Positions 35,153 through 45,240 of a DNA stretch of 45,240 nucleotides are shown here, in pieces. The number at the start of each line of letters is the position of its first letter. Position 1 is the stretch's first letter. A program made the translations under genes and the position numbers. The stretch spans positions 1 to 45,240 of the forward strand of contig JAOAIK010000020.1 in assembly GCA_026414745.1 (NCBI GenBank), in the 5' to 3' direction. Source of the stretch: Roseococcus sp. (GTDB lineage Bacteria > Pseudomonadota > Alphaproteobacteria > Acetobacterales > Acetobacteraceae). The notes under the pieces are model-generated. The model had not been told where the DNA came from. It searched no databases and saw only the letters and a list, made by a program, of their open reading frames with translations.

Positions 35153-36169
35153 ATGCCACCCCATCCCGACACCTGGCTGCGCGTGACCGAGGCGGGCCTC
35201 TACTGCGAGCCCGGCGGCTTCTTCGTGGACCCGCTGCGCGCGGTGGAGCGCGCGGTGATCACCCATGCCCACAGCGATCACGCCCGGCCCGGCCATGCCC
35301 ATGTGCTGGCCACGGCCGAGACCCTGGCCCTGATGCGCGAGCGGCTGGGCGAGGAGCGCGCGGGGCGCGCGCAGCAGGCGCTGCGCTATGGCGAGGCGCT
35401 GACGGTGAACGGGGTGCGGCTCTGGCTGCGGCCGGCGGGCCATGTGCTGGGCAGCGCGCAGGTCTGCCTCGAATGGCGGGGCGCGCGCGCCGTGGTGAGC
35501 GGCGACTACAAGCGCCGCCCCGACCCGACCTGCCCGCCGTTCGAGCCCGAGCGCTGCGACGTGTTCGTGACCGAGGCGACCTTCGCGCTGCCCGTCTTCC
35601 GCCACCCCCCGGCGGAGCAGGAGATCGCGCGGCTGCTGCGCAGCGTGGCGCTGTTTCCCGAGCGCACCCATGTCATCGGCTGCTACGCGCTGGGCAAGGC
35701 GCAGCGGCTGATCGCGCTGCTGCGCGCCGCCGGCTGGGACCGGCCGATCCCGCTGCACGGGGCGCTGGCGCGGCTCTGCGCCCTTTACGAGCGGCTCGGC
35801 GTGCCGCTCGGGCCGCTGCCGCCGGCGACGGTGGCGGAGAAGGAGAAGCTCGCGGGCGCCATCGTGCTCGCGCCGCCCGCAGCGATCGCCGATCGCTGGG
35901 CGAGGCGCCTCGCCGAGCCGCTGCCCTGCCTCGCAAGCGGCTGGATGCGCGTGCGCCAGCGCGCCAGGCAGGGCGGGGTGGAGCTGCCGCTCGTGATCTC
36001 CGACCACGCCGACTGGCCGGAGCTGCTCGCCACCTGCGAGGAGGTGCAGGCGCCCGAGGTCTGGATCACCCATGGCCGGGAGGAGGCGCTGATCCACGCG
36101 CTGGCGCAGCGCGGCATCCACGGGCGCGCGCTGCACCTGGTGGGGCGCGGCGAGGAGGAGGGGGAGTGA
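35153..36169 (+). CDS. Ligase-associated DNA exonuclease (beta-CASP/metallo-beta-lactamase)
   Basis: 338 residues. The SNM1/Artemis-like metallo-beta-lactamase nuclease of the ligase-associated set. The metal-binding motif is THAHSDHARPGH near residue 37, followed by GHVLGSAQ, VSGDYKRRPDPTC (Asp motif) and, in the beta-CASP part, HGALARLCALYERLGV, LVISDHADWPEL and WITHGREEALIH. It probably trims 5' or 3' ends before ligation. It starts divergently from the helicase and its stop overlaps the ligase start (GTGA). Confidence 0.93.
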   Translation: MPPHPDTWLRVTEAGLYCEPGGFFVDPLRAVERAVITHAHSDHARPGHAHVLATAETLALMRERLGEERAGRAQQALRYGEALTVNGVRLWLRPAGHVLGSAQVCLEWRGARAVVSGDYKRRPDPTCPPFEPERCDVFVTEATFALPVFRHPPAEQEIARLLRSVALFPERTHVIGCYALGKAQRLIALLRAAGWDRPIPLHGALARLCALYERLGVPLGPLPPATVAEKEKLAGAIVLAPPAAIADRWARRLAEPLPCLASGWMRVRQRARQGGVELPLVISDHADWPELLATCEEVQAPEVWITHGREEALIHALAQRGIHGRALHLVGRGEEEGE

Positions 36170-37761
36170 GCCTTCCGGCCTTCGCCGAGCTGCTGGAGCG
36201 GCTGGTCTTCACCCCCGGCCGGGCGGGCAAGCTCGCGCTGCTGCGCGGCTGGTTCGCCGGCCAGCCCGACCCCGACCGGGGCATCGGCCTCGCCGCCCTC
36301 GCGGGCGAGCTCGTGCTGCGCACGGCCAAGCCCGCCCTGCTGCGCGAGCTGGTGGCGGCGCGCACCGACCCGACCCTCTTCGCGCTGAGCTACGACTATG
36401 TGGGCGACCTCGCGGAGACCATCGCCCTGCTCTGGCCCGAGGCGGCGGGCCCCGCCCGGCCCGCCCCGCGCCTTGCGGAGGTGGTGGCGGCGCTGGAGGC
36501 CGCCCCGCGCGCGGAGATCCCGGGTCTGATCGCGGGCTGGCTCGACGCGCTCGATGCCGGGGGGCGGCTCGCGCTGATCAAGCTCGTCACGGGCGGGCTG
36601 CGCGTCGGCGCTGCGGGCCGCCTCGCGCGGCTGGCCCTCGCCGCATGGGCAGGGGTGGAGGTGGCGGCGATCGAGGAGGTCTGGCACGGCGTGGCCCCGC
36701 CCTATGAGGCGCTGTTCCGCTGGCTGGAGGGCAGGGGGCCGCGCCCGGATCCGGCGGGCGCGCCCGTCTTCCGCCCGCTGATGCTCGCCCACCCGCTGGA
36801 GGAGCGCGAGGCCGCCGCGCTCGATCCGGCCGAGTGGTGCGCCGAATGGAAATGGGACGGGATTCGCGTGCAGCTCACGGGCGGGCCGGGCGGGGCCCGG
36901 CTCTGGTCGCGCTCGGGCGAGGACATCTCGGCCGCCTTTCCCGAGATCGTCGCGGCGACGGGCTTCCACGCCGTGCTGGACGGGGAGCTGCTGGTGGTGC
37001 GCGGGGCCGAGGTGGCGCCCTTCTCCGAGCTGCAGCAGCGGCTGAACCGCAAGAGCGTGACGCCGCGCCTGCAGCGGGAGTTTCCCGTGGCCGTGCGCCT
37101 CTACGACCTGCTCTTCGAGGGCGAGGAGGATCTGCGCCCGCGCCCCTTCGCCGAGCGGCGGGCGCGGCTCGAGGCCTGGTTCGCGCGCAACCGCCCGGCG
37201 CGGATGGAGCTCTCCCCCCTCATCCCCTTCGGCAGCATGGAGGAATTGGCGCGGCTGCGGGCGGAGGCGCGCGCCGCGGCCATCGAGGGGCTGATGCTGA
37301 AGCGGCGCGACAGCGCCTATCTCGCGGGCCGGGTGAAGGGGCTGTGGTGGAAGTGGAAGCGCGATCCCCTCACCCTCGACTGCGTGCTGATGTATGCGCA
37401 GCGCGGCCACGGCAAGCGCAGCAGCTTCTACTCCGACTACACTTTCGGCGTCTGGAAGGAGGGGGAGCTGGTGCCGGTGGGCAAGGCCTATTCCGGCTAC
37501 ACGGACGAGGAGCTGCTCTGGCTCGACCGCTGGATCCGCGAGCACACGGTGGCGCGCTTCGGCCCGGTGCGGGAGGTGGAGAAGGCGCTGGTGCTGGAGG
37601 TGGCCTTCGACGCCGCGCAGCGCAGCAGCCGGCACAAGTCGGGCTTCGCGCTGCGGTTTCCGCGCATCGCGCGCATCCGGCGCGACAAGCCGGCGGCCGA
37701 GGCGGACGGGATCGAGGCGGTGGCCGCCCTTGTGGCGGAGGCGGGCGCGGCGCCGGCATGA
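36166..37761 (+). CDS. ATP-dependent DNA ligase
   Basis: 531 residues from GTG 36166. An N-terminal DNA-binding domain (about 1-200) precedes the nucleotidyltransferase core. The adenylated Lys229 is in the KxDG motif of CAEWKWDGIRVQ; motif III is LDGELLVV, motif IV EGLMLKRRDS, motif V WWKWKRDPLTLDCV. The OB-fold follows, with FGVWKEGELVPVGKAYSGYTD and FALRFPRIARIR. This is the cellular LigB/Lig-B-like type that pairs with Lhr, PdeM and the exonuclease, not LigD, since no polymerase or phosphoesterase domain is fused. Translation is coupled to the exonuclease. Confidence 0.95.
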   Translation: MSLPAFAELLERLVFTPGRAGKLALLRGWFAGQPDPDRGIGLAALAGELVLRTAKPALLRELVAARTDPTLFALSYDYVGDLAETIALLWPEAAGPARPAPRLAEVVAALEAAPRAEIPGLIAGWLDALDAGGRLALIKLVTGGLRVGAAGRLARLALAAWAGVEVAAIEEVWHGVAPPYEALFRWLEGRGPRPDPAGAPVFRPLMLAHPLEEREAAALDPAEWCAEWKWDGIRVQLTGGPGGARLWSRSGEDISAAFPEIVAATGFHAVLDGELLVVRGAEVAPFSELQQRLNRKSVTPRLQREFPVAVRLYDLLFEGEEDLRPRPFAERRARLEAWFARNRPARMELSPLIPFGSMEELARLRAEARAAAIEGLMLKRRDSAYLAGRVKGLWWKWKRDPLTLDCVLMYAQRGHGKRSSFYSDYTFGVWKEGELVPVGKAYSGYTDEELLWLDRWIREHTVARFGPVREVEKALVLEVAFDAAQRSSRHKSGFALRFPRIARIRRDKPAAEADGIEAVAALVAEAGAAPA

Positions 37762-37836
37762 GGCGGGCTGCGGCGCCGCGGCTTGCGGCGGATCAAGGCG
37801 GCGCGTGGCGGCGGGGGGCAGGCTCCCTGCGCCATT

Positions 37837-37880
37837 TGAGAGTGATTCGCATCACGCTTGCGACTGGTTCTCATTTGCGA
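37837..37880 (+). promoter_or_regulatory. Two Fur-like half-sites upstream of the Fe(3+)-binding protein
   Basis: TGAGAGTGATTCGCAT (37837-37852) resembles the Fur core GAGAATGATTCTCAT with a few changes and contains the 5-bp palindrome GTGAT/ATCAC (37842-37855 region). GGTTCTCATTTGCGA (37866-37880) matches the right half of a classical Fur box (TTCTCATTTGC) exactly. Both lie 34-77 nt before the start codon, in an AT-richer patch, so iron-dependent repression is likely. Confidence 0.6.
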
Positions 37881-37913
37881 TATCCAGCCTCCAGTCGCAC
37901 ATCGGGGTTCGCC

Positions 37914-38936
37914 ATGCACCGTCGCCTCCTGCTCGCCGCCTCCACCGCCTGCCTTGCCGCCCCCGCGGCGCTGCGCGCGCAGGAGCGGACGCTCAGCCTC
38001 TACTCCTCGCGCCACTACGACACGGACCGGGAGCTCTACGAGGGCTTCACGCGCCAGACGGGGGTCCGGATCCGGCTGATCGAGGCCAATGCCGACCAGC
38101 TTCTCGAGCGAATCCGCGCCGAGGGCGCGAACAGCCCGGCCGATGTGCTGATCACGGTGGATGCCGGGCGTCTCGCCCGCGCCCAGGAGGCGGGGGTGCT
38201 GCAGCCCATCCGCTCCGCCGTGCTGGACAGCCGCATCCCGGCCCATCTGCGCGACCCCGAGGGTCACTGGTTCGGATTCTCGATGCGGGCGCGCGTGGTG
38301 ATGTATGACCGCGCACTCGGCCTGCCGGCCGGCCTCGCGCGATACGAGGACTTGGCGCGGCCGGAGTTCCGCGGGATGGTGTCCACCCGTTCCTCCGGCA
38401 ACATCTACACCATCGGCTGGACGGCGAGCGTGCTCGCCGCGAACGGGCCGGAGGCGACAGAGGCCTGGGCGCGCGGCATCGTGGCGAACCTCTCGCGGCC
38501 GCCGCAGGGCGGGGATACGGACCAGATCCGGGCCGTGGCCGCCGGGCAGGGACGGCTCGCCATCTCCAACACCTATTATCTCGGGCATCTTGCCCGCTCG
38601 CAGCGTGCGGAGGACCGCGCCATCGCCGAGCGCATGGCGGTGCTCTTCCCGAACCAGGAGGACCGCGGCACCCATGTGAACATCTCGGGGGCGGGGGTGG
38701 TGCGCACCGCGCCGAACCGCGAGGCGGCCGTCGCCTTCCTCGAGTATCTGAGCGGGCCGCAGGCGCAGTCTCTCTTCGCCGACGGCAACAGCGAATACCC
38801 GGTGGTCGCCGATGCCCAGCCCAGCGCCTTCCTGCGCGGCCTTGGCCCCTTCCGGCAGGACAGGCTGAATGCCGCGCGCCTGGCGGCGCTTTCGCCCGAG
38901 GCGCTCAGGATCATGCAGCGCGCCGGTTGGCGGTGA
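37914..38936 (+). CDS. Fe(3+) ABC transporter substrate-binding protein (FbpA/FutA type)
   Basis: 340 residues, periplasmic ferric-iron-binding protein. Signal peptide MHRRLLLAASTACLAAPAALRAQ. The mature start RTLSLYSSRHYDTDRELYEGF holds an early Tyr-rich site; a Tyr pair occurs in ISNTYYLGHLA and the segment EDRGTHVNISGAGVV is typical of the family. Fur-like sites upstream agree with iron regulation. The permease and ATPase genes that normally follow are absent; the next 1.9 kb is IS debris, so the rest of the operon may have been lost or lie elsewhere. Confidence 0.93.
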   Translation: MHRRLLLAASTACLAAPAALRAQERTLSLYSSRHYDTDRELYEGFTRQTGVRIRLIEANADQLLERIRAEGANSPADVLITVDAGRLARAQEAGVLQPIRSAVLDSRIPAHLRDPEGHWFGFSMRARVVMYDRALGLPAGLARYEDLARPEFRGMVSTRSSGNIYTIGWTASVLAANGPEATEAWARGIVANLSRPPQGGDTDQIRAVAAGQGRLAISNTYYLGHLARSQRAEDRAIAERMAVLFPNQEDRGTHVNISGAGVVRTAPNREAAVAFLEYLSGPQAQSLFADGNSEYPVVADAQPSAFLRGLGPFRQDRLNAARLAALSPEALRIMQRAGWR

Positions 38937-39205
38937 GGCGGTGATCGGCCGGACACCGTGACAAGACGGAGGCCGCGGGGTGAAGCCTGACGCTTGACGG
39001 GCTCGGCCCTGCGGTCTGCCTCGTGCGCCGTGCCGGGAGGGGGGGGAGGCCCTGCCGAAGCCTGGGTCGCCAGCGGCAGCCGCCGGCAAGAATGTCGCGG
39101 CCTCGTCCGGCCGCAGTCTTGGGGAGGCCGCGGAACTCTTCGGGCGGCGACAGCTTCGCGCGATGATGGTGTGCCGCGTGTCGTGCTCGGCGTCGTGCGG
39201 GACAG
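38937..39205. other. Unassigned region between iron-binding gene and IS5 remnant
   Basis: No convincing coding frame or RNA is seen in these 269 bases. It contains an 8-G run near 39043-39050 and no clear terminator for the iron-binding protein gene. It may hold the decayed left part of the IS5-family element, but no transposase motif could be read in any frame. Confidence 0.5.
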
Positions 39206-39442
39206 GTGCCTTGCGCGAGCCGATGCGGAGATGACCGCAACGGTGCCGCGGTCATCGCCGGCACCTCGTCGCGCAACGTTCCCATCCCGCACGACGTCGA
39301 GCGCGACGGGCTGCGCAACGTCATCGAGCGGACATTCTGCCGCATCAAGGATTTCCGCGGCATTGCCACAGGTTACGACAAGACCGACCGCAACTTCCTC
39401 GCCGCCATATGCCTCGTCTCAGCCATCACCTACCGGGCATGA
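39206..39442 (+). pseudogene. IS5-family transposase, C-terminal fragment
   Basis: The frame ends with a typical IS5-family (DDE_Tnp_1) C-terminus: RNVPIPHDVERDG, then LRNVIERTFCRIKDFRGIATGYDK with the third catalytic Glu in VIERTF, and NFLAAICLVSAITYRA. Only about 65 of the usual 250 or more residues match; upstream sequence is out of frame or unrelated. The element's end probably lies near 39443-39459 (TTGAGTCCACACCC next to CTAG, a frequent target of IS427-like members; inference). It is a dead remnant. Confidence 0.8.
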
Positions 39443-39455
39443 TTGAGTCCACACC

Positions 39456-40843
<1,388 letters not shown>

Positions 40844-42801
40844 TGCTGCCGCTGCGCCTCCAGGATGGCGCGGCGCAGCGCGGGGTTGGCGACGAGCGGC
40901 CGGCAGGCCTCGGCGCGCAGGGCAGCCGCGCCGCCGGTCTCGCGCAGCTTGGCCTCGATGCGGAGGGGGGCGGCCGCGTCCACCAGCGCGCGGGCGAGGT
41001 CGTTCAGGCTTGCCCCGCCGGCGGCCTCCCGCAGCGCGGCCCGGGCGGGTTCGGGCAGGCGGGCGGCGAGGCGGGCGAGGCGGCCGGCCAGCGTGGCGCA
41101 GCTGTCCTCGTCCGCATGGCCGAAGGCCACGCGCTCCAGCAGGGCTTCGAGGCTGAGGGTGCGGTCGCGCTCCAGCGGCTCGGTCGGGGTCTTCGCGCTC
41201 TCGGTCACGCCGACCGCGTCCACGATGATGAAGCGGTCCTTCCGCTCGGCCGAGGGGGTGGCGCGCCGCAGGTCGGAAGGCAGGATGGTGCGGGCGCCGC
41301 GGCCGCGCATCTGCTCGAAATACTGGGCGCTGCGCATGTCGCGCAGGAACATCACCACTTCCCGCGGGCGGATGTCGGTGCCGGTGGCCACCATGTCCAC
41401 GGTGGTGGCGATGCGGAACAGGTGGTCGGTCCGGAAATCCTGGATCAGCTCCTGGCCGCTGCGGCCGGTGGCGCGGTAGGTGATCTTCTGGGCGAAGCGG
41501 GCGTCGCCGGCGAAGACCTCGCGGGCGATCTCGGTCACCGTCTCGGCGTGGCTGTCGGACTGGCAGAAGATCAGCGTCTTGGGCACTTCCTGCCGGCCCG
41601 GAAAGAGCTGGGTGGGCAGGGCGTCGCGATAGGCCTCGAGCACGGTGCGGATCTGGTTCGGGTTCTCGATGGCGCGGTTGAGCTCGCCCGGGGCATAGGG
41701 CCGGTCCTCCTCCAGCGCGGCGAGGCGGCGGCGGCGCGTCTCCTTGTCCCGATGGGGCACGGCGAAGCCGGCGGGGATGGTGCCGCCGCGCTCGCCCACC
41801 TCGGTGCGGATGCGCCAGACCTCGAAATCCACGTTCACGCCGTCGGCCACCGAGCGTTCGAAGGGGTATCGGCTCACCACGTTCTGCTGGAAGAAGCCGA
41901 GCGTGTGGCGGCCGGGCGTGGCGGTGAGGCCGACGAGGAAGGCATCGAAATACTCCAGCACCTGGCGCCATGTGCCGTAGATGGAGCGGTGGCACTCGTC
42001 CACGATGATGAGGTCGAAGCTCTCGGGCGGGATGTCGGGGTTGTAGGCGACGGGGCGCTCGGCCTCGTCGGCGGCGCGTTCGAAGCCGCCGCGCTCGTCC
42101 TCGGCCTCGTCCAGGGGCTGGCCGCGCAGCACGGAATAGAGGCGCTGGACGGTGGAGATGACGACGCTGGCCGAGGGGTCGAGCGCGTTGCCCTGCAGGT
42201 GCTGGACGGTGAACTCCTCGCGGAACTTGAGGCCGGTGGCGGCGGGGGTGAAGGCGTCGAACTCGCGCTTGGCCTGGGTGCCGAGATTGGCGCGGTCGAC
42301 CAGGAACATCACGCGGCGCATGCGCGCGGGCGGCGAGAGCAGCCGATGGGTGAGCGCGCAGGCGGTGTAGGTCTTGCCGGCGCCGGTGGCCATGGAGACG
42401 AGGGCGCGGGGCTTGCCGGCGGCGAGCGAGGCCTCGACGCCGGCGATCGCCTCGGCCTGGCAGGGGCGCAGGCGCGCGGCGTCGAGCGGCGGGAGCTGCG
42501 AGAGGCGGGCGCGCAGGCTGCTGCCGGCCTGGAGCGTGGCGCGCAGGGTCTCGGGGCGATGCGGCGCGAAGACGCGGCGCGGGCGTGGCAGCGGGTCCCG
42601 CGCGTCCTGAAACAGGGTTTCCGTGCCCGTGGAGACGTAAAAGAAGGGCAGCGGGTCGGCCCAGGCGGGGTAGCGGGCCGGGGCGGCGCGCGTGTAGTCG
42701 ACGCCCTGATTCACCACGCCGATCAGGGTGGTGCCCTCGGGCTTGGCTTCCAGCACGCCGCTGGCGCGGCCGTCGAGGAAGAGGAGGTGGTCGGCCGGGC
42801 C

Positions 42802-42812
42802 GGGGGGGGGGG
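42802..42812. repeat. G11 homopolymer tract inside hsdR
   Basis: Eleven consecutive G on the plus strand (C11 in the coding strand) encode part of TPTPPPG near residues 51-57 of HsdR, before the nuclease motif. A change of one or two bases would shift the frame and abolish the product. In the present sequence the tract is in frame. Confidence 0.8.
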
Positions 42813-42969
42813 TTGGCGTCTCGCGCACGGCAATGCCGGGGCCGGCGTGCAGGTTCACCTCGGCGCGGTCCTGGACGACCCAGCCGGCGGCGGCCAGCGC
42901 GGCGTCGATGGCCTGCCGCGGGCGGGCCTCCGGTGCTGTGTCGCGCTGGGCGCCCTGGGCGTGGTCCAT

Positions 42970-43401
42970 GACGCGACAGTAATACGATGTGGGCGGAAGG
43001 GAGGGGGTTGGGGGTTCGGCGTCGGTTTCGGCCTTCCGACGCGATTGACCGAGCGATCCGTTTGCTGAAACCGGAGGAGAGCCGCGCCACGTAAACAATG
43101 GAAAAACAGAGGCCTGACCCTTGGAGACGAGATCGGCCAAGTCCCAAGGTCCGGAGAGAACCGGGCCGAGAGAGACGCCCGGAAGCCCCTCGTTGCGTTC
43201 GCGAAGTATCAACCCTGGCGAGCTGCTCTCGGCCAAACCTGCGCATCAGCGCGGCGGCGACCCAGGCGGAGAGTGTTCGGGGCTGCGGCGACTGGAGCAG
43301 CGGTGGGAACCGGGGTGGGAAAATCTCAGGATCACCGCCCTCCGCCGTAGCACGACGCGCGCTTTCTCCCTTGGCGCACCTGTTCGCCTCGACACGATCC
43401 C
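42970..43401. other. Intergenic region between hsdR start and macB-like 3' end
   Basis: 432 bases without a credible gene. It is less GC-biased by codon position than its neighbours. It contains a 7-bp inverted repeat, GCGTCGG (43019-43025) and CCGACGC (43036-43042), about 50-73 nt upstream of the hsdR ATG, which could be an operator for hsdR or a weak terminator for the macB-like gene. A TATTAC hexamer lies near 42980-42985 on the minus strand, close to the hsdR start, with no Shine-Dalgarno. The remainder may be decayed mobile DNA but nothing was recognised. Confidence 0.5.
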
Positions 43402-45240
43402 TTACGGCCCTGCCAGCGCCCCCACCGGATCGAGCCGTGCGGCGCGGCGCGCCGGGGCGATGCCGAAGATCAGGCCGCAGGCCAGCGCGCAGAGCAGCGC
43501 AAGCAGCACCGGCCCAGGCGTCACCACGCTCGCGAATCCCGGCGCGAGCTGCGGCAGGGCGAGGCTCGCTCCCACCCCTAGCGCTGCGCCGAGCAGGCCG
43601 CCGAGCAGGCAAAGGCAAGCCGCCTCGATCAGGAACTGCAGCGTCACATCGGCCGGCCGCGCGCCGACCGCCGTGCGCAGCCCGATTTCCGCGGTGCGCT
43701 CGGTCACGCTCACCAGCATGATGTTCATCACCCCGATCCCGCCCACCAGAAGCGAGATCGCCGCGACCGATCCCAGCAGCAGCGCAAAGGAGGATTGCGT
43801 CCGCTCGGCCTGCGCGATGGCCGCGCTCATGTTGCGCAGGTGGAAGTCCTCCTGCCCGTGGCGTTCCAGCAGCAGGCGGTGGATGCTCCGCTCGGCCGCC
43901 GCGAGATCGGCCCCGGGCCGGATGCGCGCGATGATGTCGGCGAAGTGCCTATGGCCGAGCAGCCGGCTCGCGCCCGTAGACGAGGGAACCCAGATCTGCT
44001 CGTCGCGGTCGTGGCGCCCGCCGCCCGTCACCACGCCCTTGCGCTCCATCAGCGCGATCACCTGGAAAGGGGTGTTGCCAATGCGGATGTATTCGCCGAC
44101 CGGATCGCGCCCGTCGGGGAACAGGATGCGCCAGGCGGTGTGGCCGATGGCGGCCACCAGTGCGTGGCGATCCTCGTGCTCGGCGGTGAAGAAGCGCCCG
44201 CTCACGGGATGCCAGTCCCGCACCGTCGGGAAATCCGCGCCGGTCGCCACCACCGTTACGCGGTGGTCCACCTCGCCCGCGCGCACGGGAAAGGCGCGGT
44301 TGGTCTCGGGGATGGCGGCCAGCACCTCGGGCAGGCGCGCGATGGCGGCGAGATCGCCGGGGACGAGGGTGCGCACGCTGTCCTCTCCGCCGCGGACATT
44401 CCGCGCCCCGCGTTTCACCTCGATCAGGTCCGTGCCCATGGCGCGGATCGAGGCGAGCACCTGCTCCCGCGCCCCGGCGCCGATCGCCATCATCGCCACC
44501 ACCGAGGCGACGCCGATCAGGATCCCGAGCATGGTCAGCAGGCTGCGCAGCCGCCGCGCGCCGAGCGCCCGCCAGGCCATGGCCAGCGCCGGGCCGAGCC
44601 CCGGCAGCGCGCCTGCGCTGGCCGCCGCAGGCGGCGCGGCGGGCGCGGTCTCCGCATCGCCGCGGGGCCGCAGCACCTCGTCGGAGACCACGCGCCCGTC
44701 GCGCACGGTCACGATCCGGTCCGCCTCGCGCACCAGCGCCGGGTCGTGCGTGACCATGACGACGGTGCGGCCTTCGGCGTGCATCTCGCGCAGCAGCGCC
44801 ATCCCCGCCTGCCCGCTGCCACTGTCGAGCGCGCCGGTCGGCTCGTCGGCGAAGATGATCTCGGGGTCGTTCATCAGCGCCCGCGCGATGGCCACACGCT
44901 GCTGCTGCCCGCCGGACAATTCGCCCGGTCGGTGCTGCGCGCGCCCGGCGAGGCCGAGACGCTCGAGCAGCGCCAGCCCCCGCGCCCGGCGCGCCGCCGG
45001 CCCCATGCCGCCGTAGAGCGCCGGGATCTCGACATTCTCGAGCGCCGTCAGCGCCGGGATCAGGTGGTAGCGCTGGAAGATGAAACCGAAATGGGCGCGC
45101 CGGAAACAGGCCCGTTCGGCGAGGCCGAGGCCGCCGATCTCGCGCCCCAGCACGCGCACCTCGCCGGTCGTCGGCCGGTCCAGCGCGGCCATGATGTTCA
45201 TCAGCGTGGACTTGCCCGAGCCCGACTGGCCGACGATGGC
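43402..45240 (-). CDS. macB: MacB-type ABC transporter, fused ATPase-permease (5' end beyond window)
   Basis: At least 612 residues; the N-terminus lies beyond the right edge. The ATPase has Walker A GQSGSGKST at the very edge (about 45198-45230), Q-loop FIFQRYHLIP, signature LSGGQQQRVAIARAL, Walker B IIFADEP and H-loop VMVTHD. After an Ala/Pro linker come TM1 (LLTMLGILIGVASVVAMMAIGAG), a periplasmic MacB core domain, and three C-terminal TMs of the FtsX domain starting LLLGSVAAISLLVGGIGVMNIMLVSVTERTAEIGLR-like (part: GGIGVMNIMLVSV). MacB-family pumps move macrolides, lipopeptides or toxins using periplasmic work. The adaptor (MacA) would be expected upstream, outside the window. Confidence 0.93.
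   Translation of the reverse strand, partial: AIVGQSGSGKSTLMNIMAALDRPTTGEVRVLGREIGGLGLAERACFRRAHFGFIFQRYHLIPALTALENVEIPALYGGMGPAARRARGLALLERLGLAGRAQHRPGELSGGQQQRVAIARALMNDPEIIFADEPTGALDSGSGQAGMALLREMHAEGRTVVMVTHDPALVREADRIVTVRDGRVVSDEVLRPRGDAETAPAAPPAAASAGALPGLGPALAMAWRALGARRLRSLLTMLGILIGVASVVAMMAIGAGAREQVLASIRAMGTDLIEVKRGARNVRGGEDSVRTLVPGDLAAIARLPEVLAAIPETNRAFPVRAGEVDHRVTVVATGADFPTVRDWHPVSGRFFTAEHEDRHALVAAIGHTAWRILFPDGRDPVGEYIRIGNTPFQVIALMERKGVVTGGGRHDRDEQIWVPSSTGASRLLGHRHFADIIARIRPGADLAAAERSIHRLLLERHGQEDFHLRNMSAAIAQAERTQSSFALLLGSVAAISLLVGGIGVMNIMLVSVTERTAEIGLRTAVGARPADVTLQFLIEAACLCLLGGLLGAALGVGASLALPQLAPGFASVVTPGPVLLALLCALACGLIFGIAPARRAARLDPVGALAGP

Noticed and set aside
37762..37836. Terminator after the DNA ligase gene
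   Set aside because: Only short overlapping G/C palindromes are found, with no distinct stem and no U tract.

Overview
The window is very GC-rich (bias strongest at third codon positions) and gene-dense, with many ATGA/GTGA stop-start overlaps. Gene content points to an alphaproteobacterium, most likely Rhodospirillales/Acetobacteraceae (Roseomonas-like): a Tol-Pal cluster with a twin-arginine-like TolB leader, tripartite-tricarboxylate and TRAP solute-binding proteins, hydantoinase A/B, MetX, and the four-gene ligase-associated repair set. This assignment is inferred from gene content only. Bases 1-19 are not genomic: they match the Tn5/Nextera mosaic end exactly, so the contig begins with library adapter inside tolA.

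Layout. 0-4.1 kb: cell-envelope genes tolA(3' part)-tolB-pal-cpoB plus a small lytic transglycosylase, ending at a hairpin shared with the convergent SDR gene. 4.1-7.7 kb (minus): an SDR and an aromatic amino-acid operon, chorismate mutase -> hisC-type aminotransferase -> prephenate dehydrogenase. 7.8-12.1 kb (plus): metX, then a coupled acyl-CoA dehydrogenase/Bug-type binding protein/nitronate monooxygenase set, meeting a convergent D-2-hydroxyacid dehydrogenase. 13.2-17.7 kb (plus): SDR-hyuA-hyuB. 17.8-23.9 kb (minus): TRAP transporter dctP-dctQ-dctM, an orphan branched-chain-type ABC binding protein, a serine beta-lactamase-like hydrolase, a 52-residue membrane protein and a secreted hypothetical. 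24.0-29.5 kb: N-acyl-D-amino-acid deacylase plus a small membrane protein, queG-ridA (minus), and an FAD monooxygenase/enoyl-CoA hydratase pair preceded by a short leader ORF.

29.6-37.8 kb is a DNA-repair island: a calcineurin-like phosphoesterase, photolyase, PdeM nuclease and Lhr-type helicase on the minus strand, and, divergently, the beta-CASP exonuclease and ATP-dependent DNA ligase. The helicase and exonuclease start codons are only 33 bp apart, with an inverted repeat between them. 37.9-45.2 kb is a disturbed accessory zone: an orphan Fe(3+)-binding protein behind two Fur-like half-sites, an IS5-family remnant, a decayed IS3-family element (39528-40843, near-perfect inverted repeats, no target duplication), a type I restriction hsdR truncated by that IS3 element and carrying an 11-G run, and a MacB-type ABC exporter running off the right edge.

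No tRNA, rRNA, CRISPR array or transcription-factor gene was recognised. The most interesting parts are the repair island with its associated photolyase and second phosphoesterase, the IS-truncated hsdR with a homopolymer tract, and several intergenic inverted repeats and a leader ORF that look regulatory.
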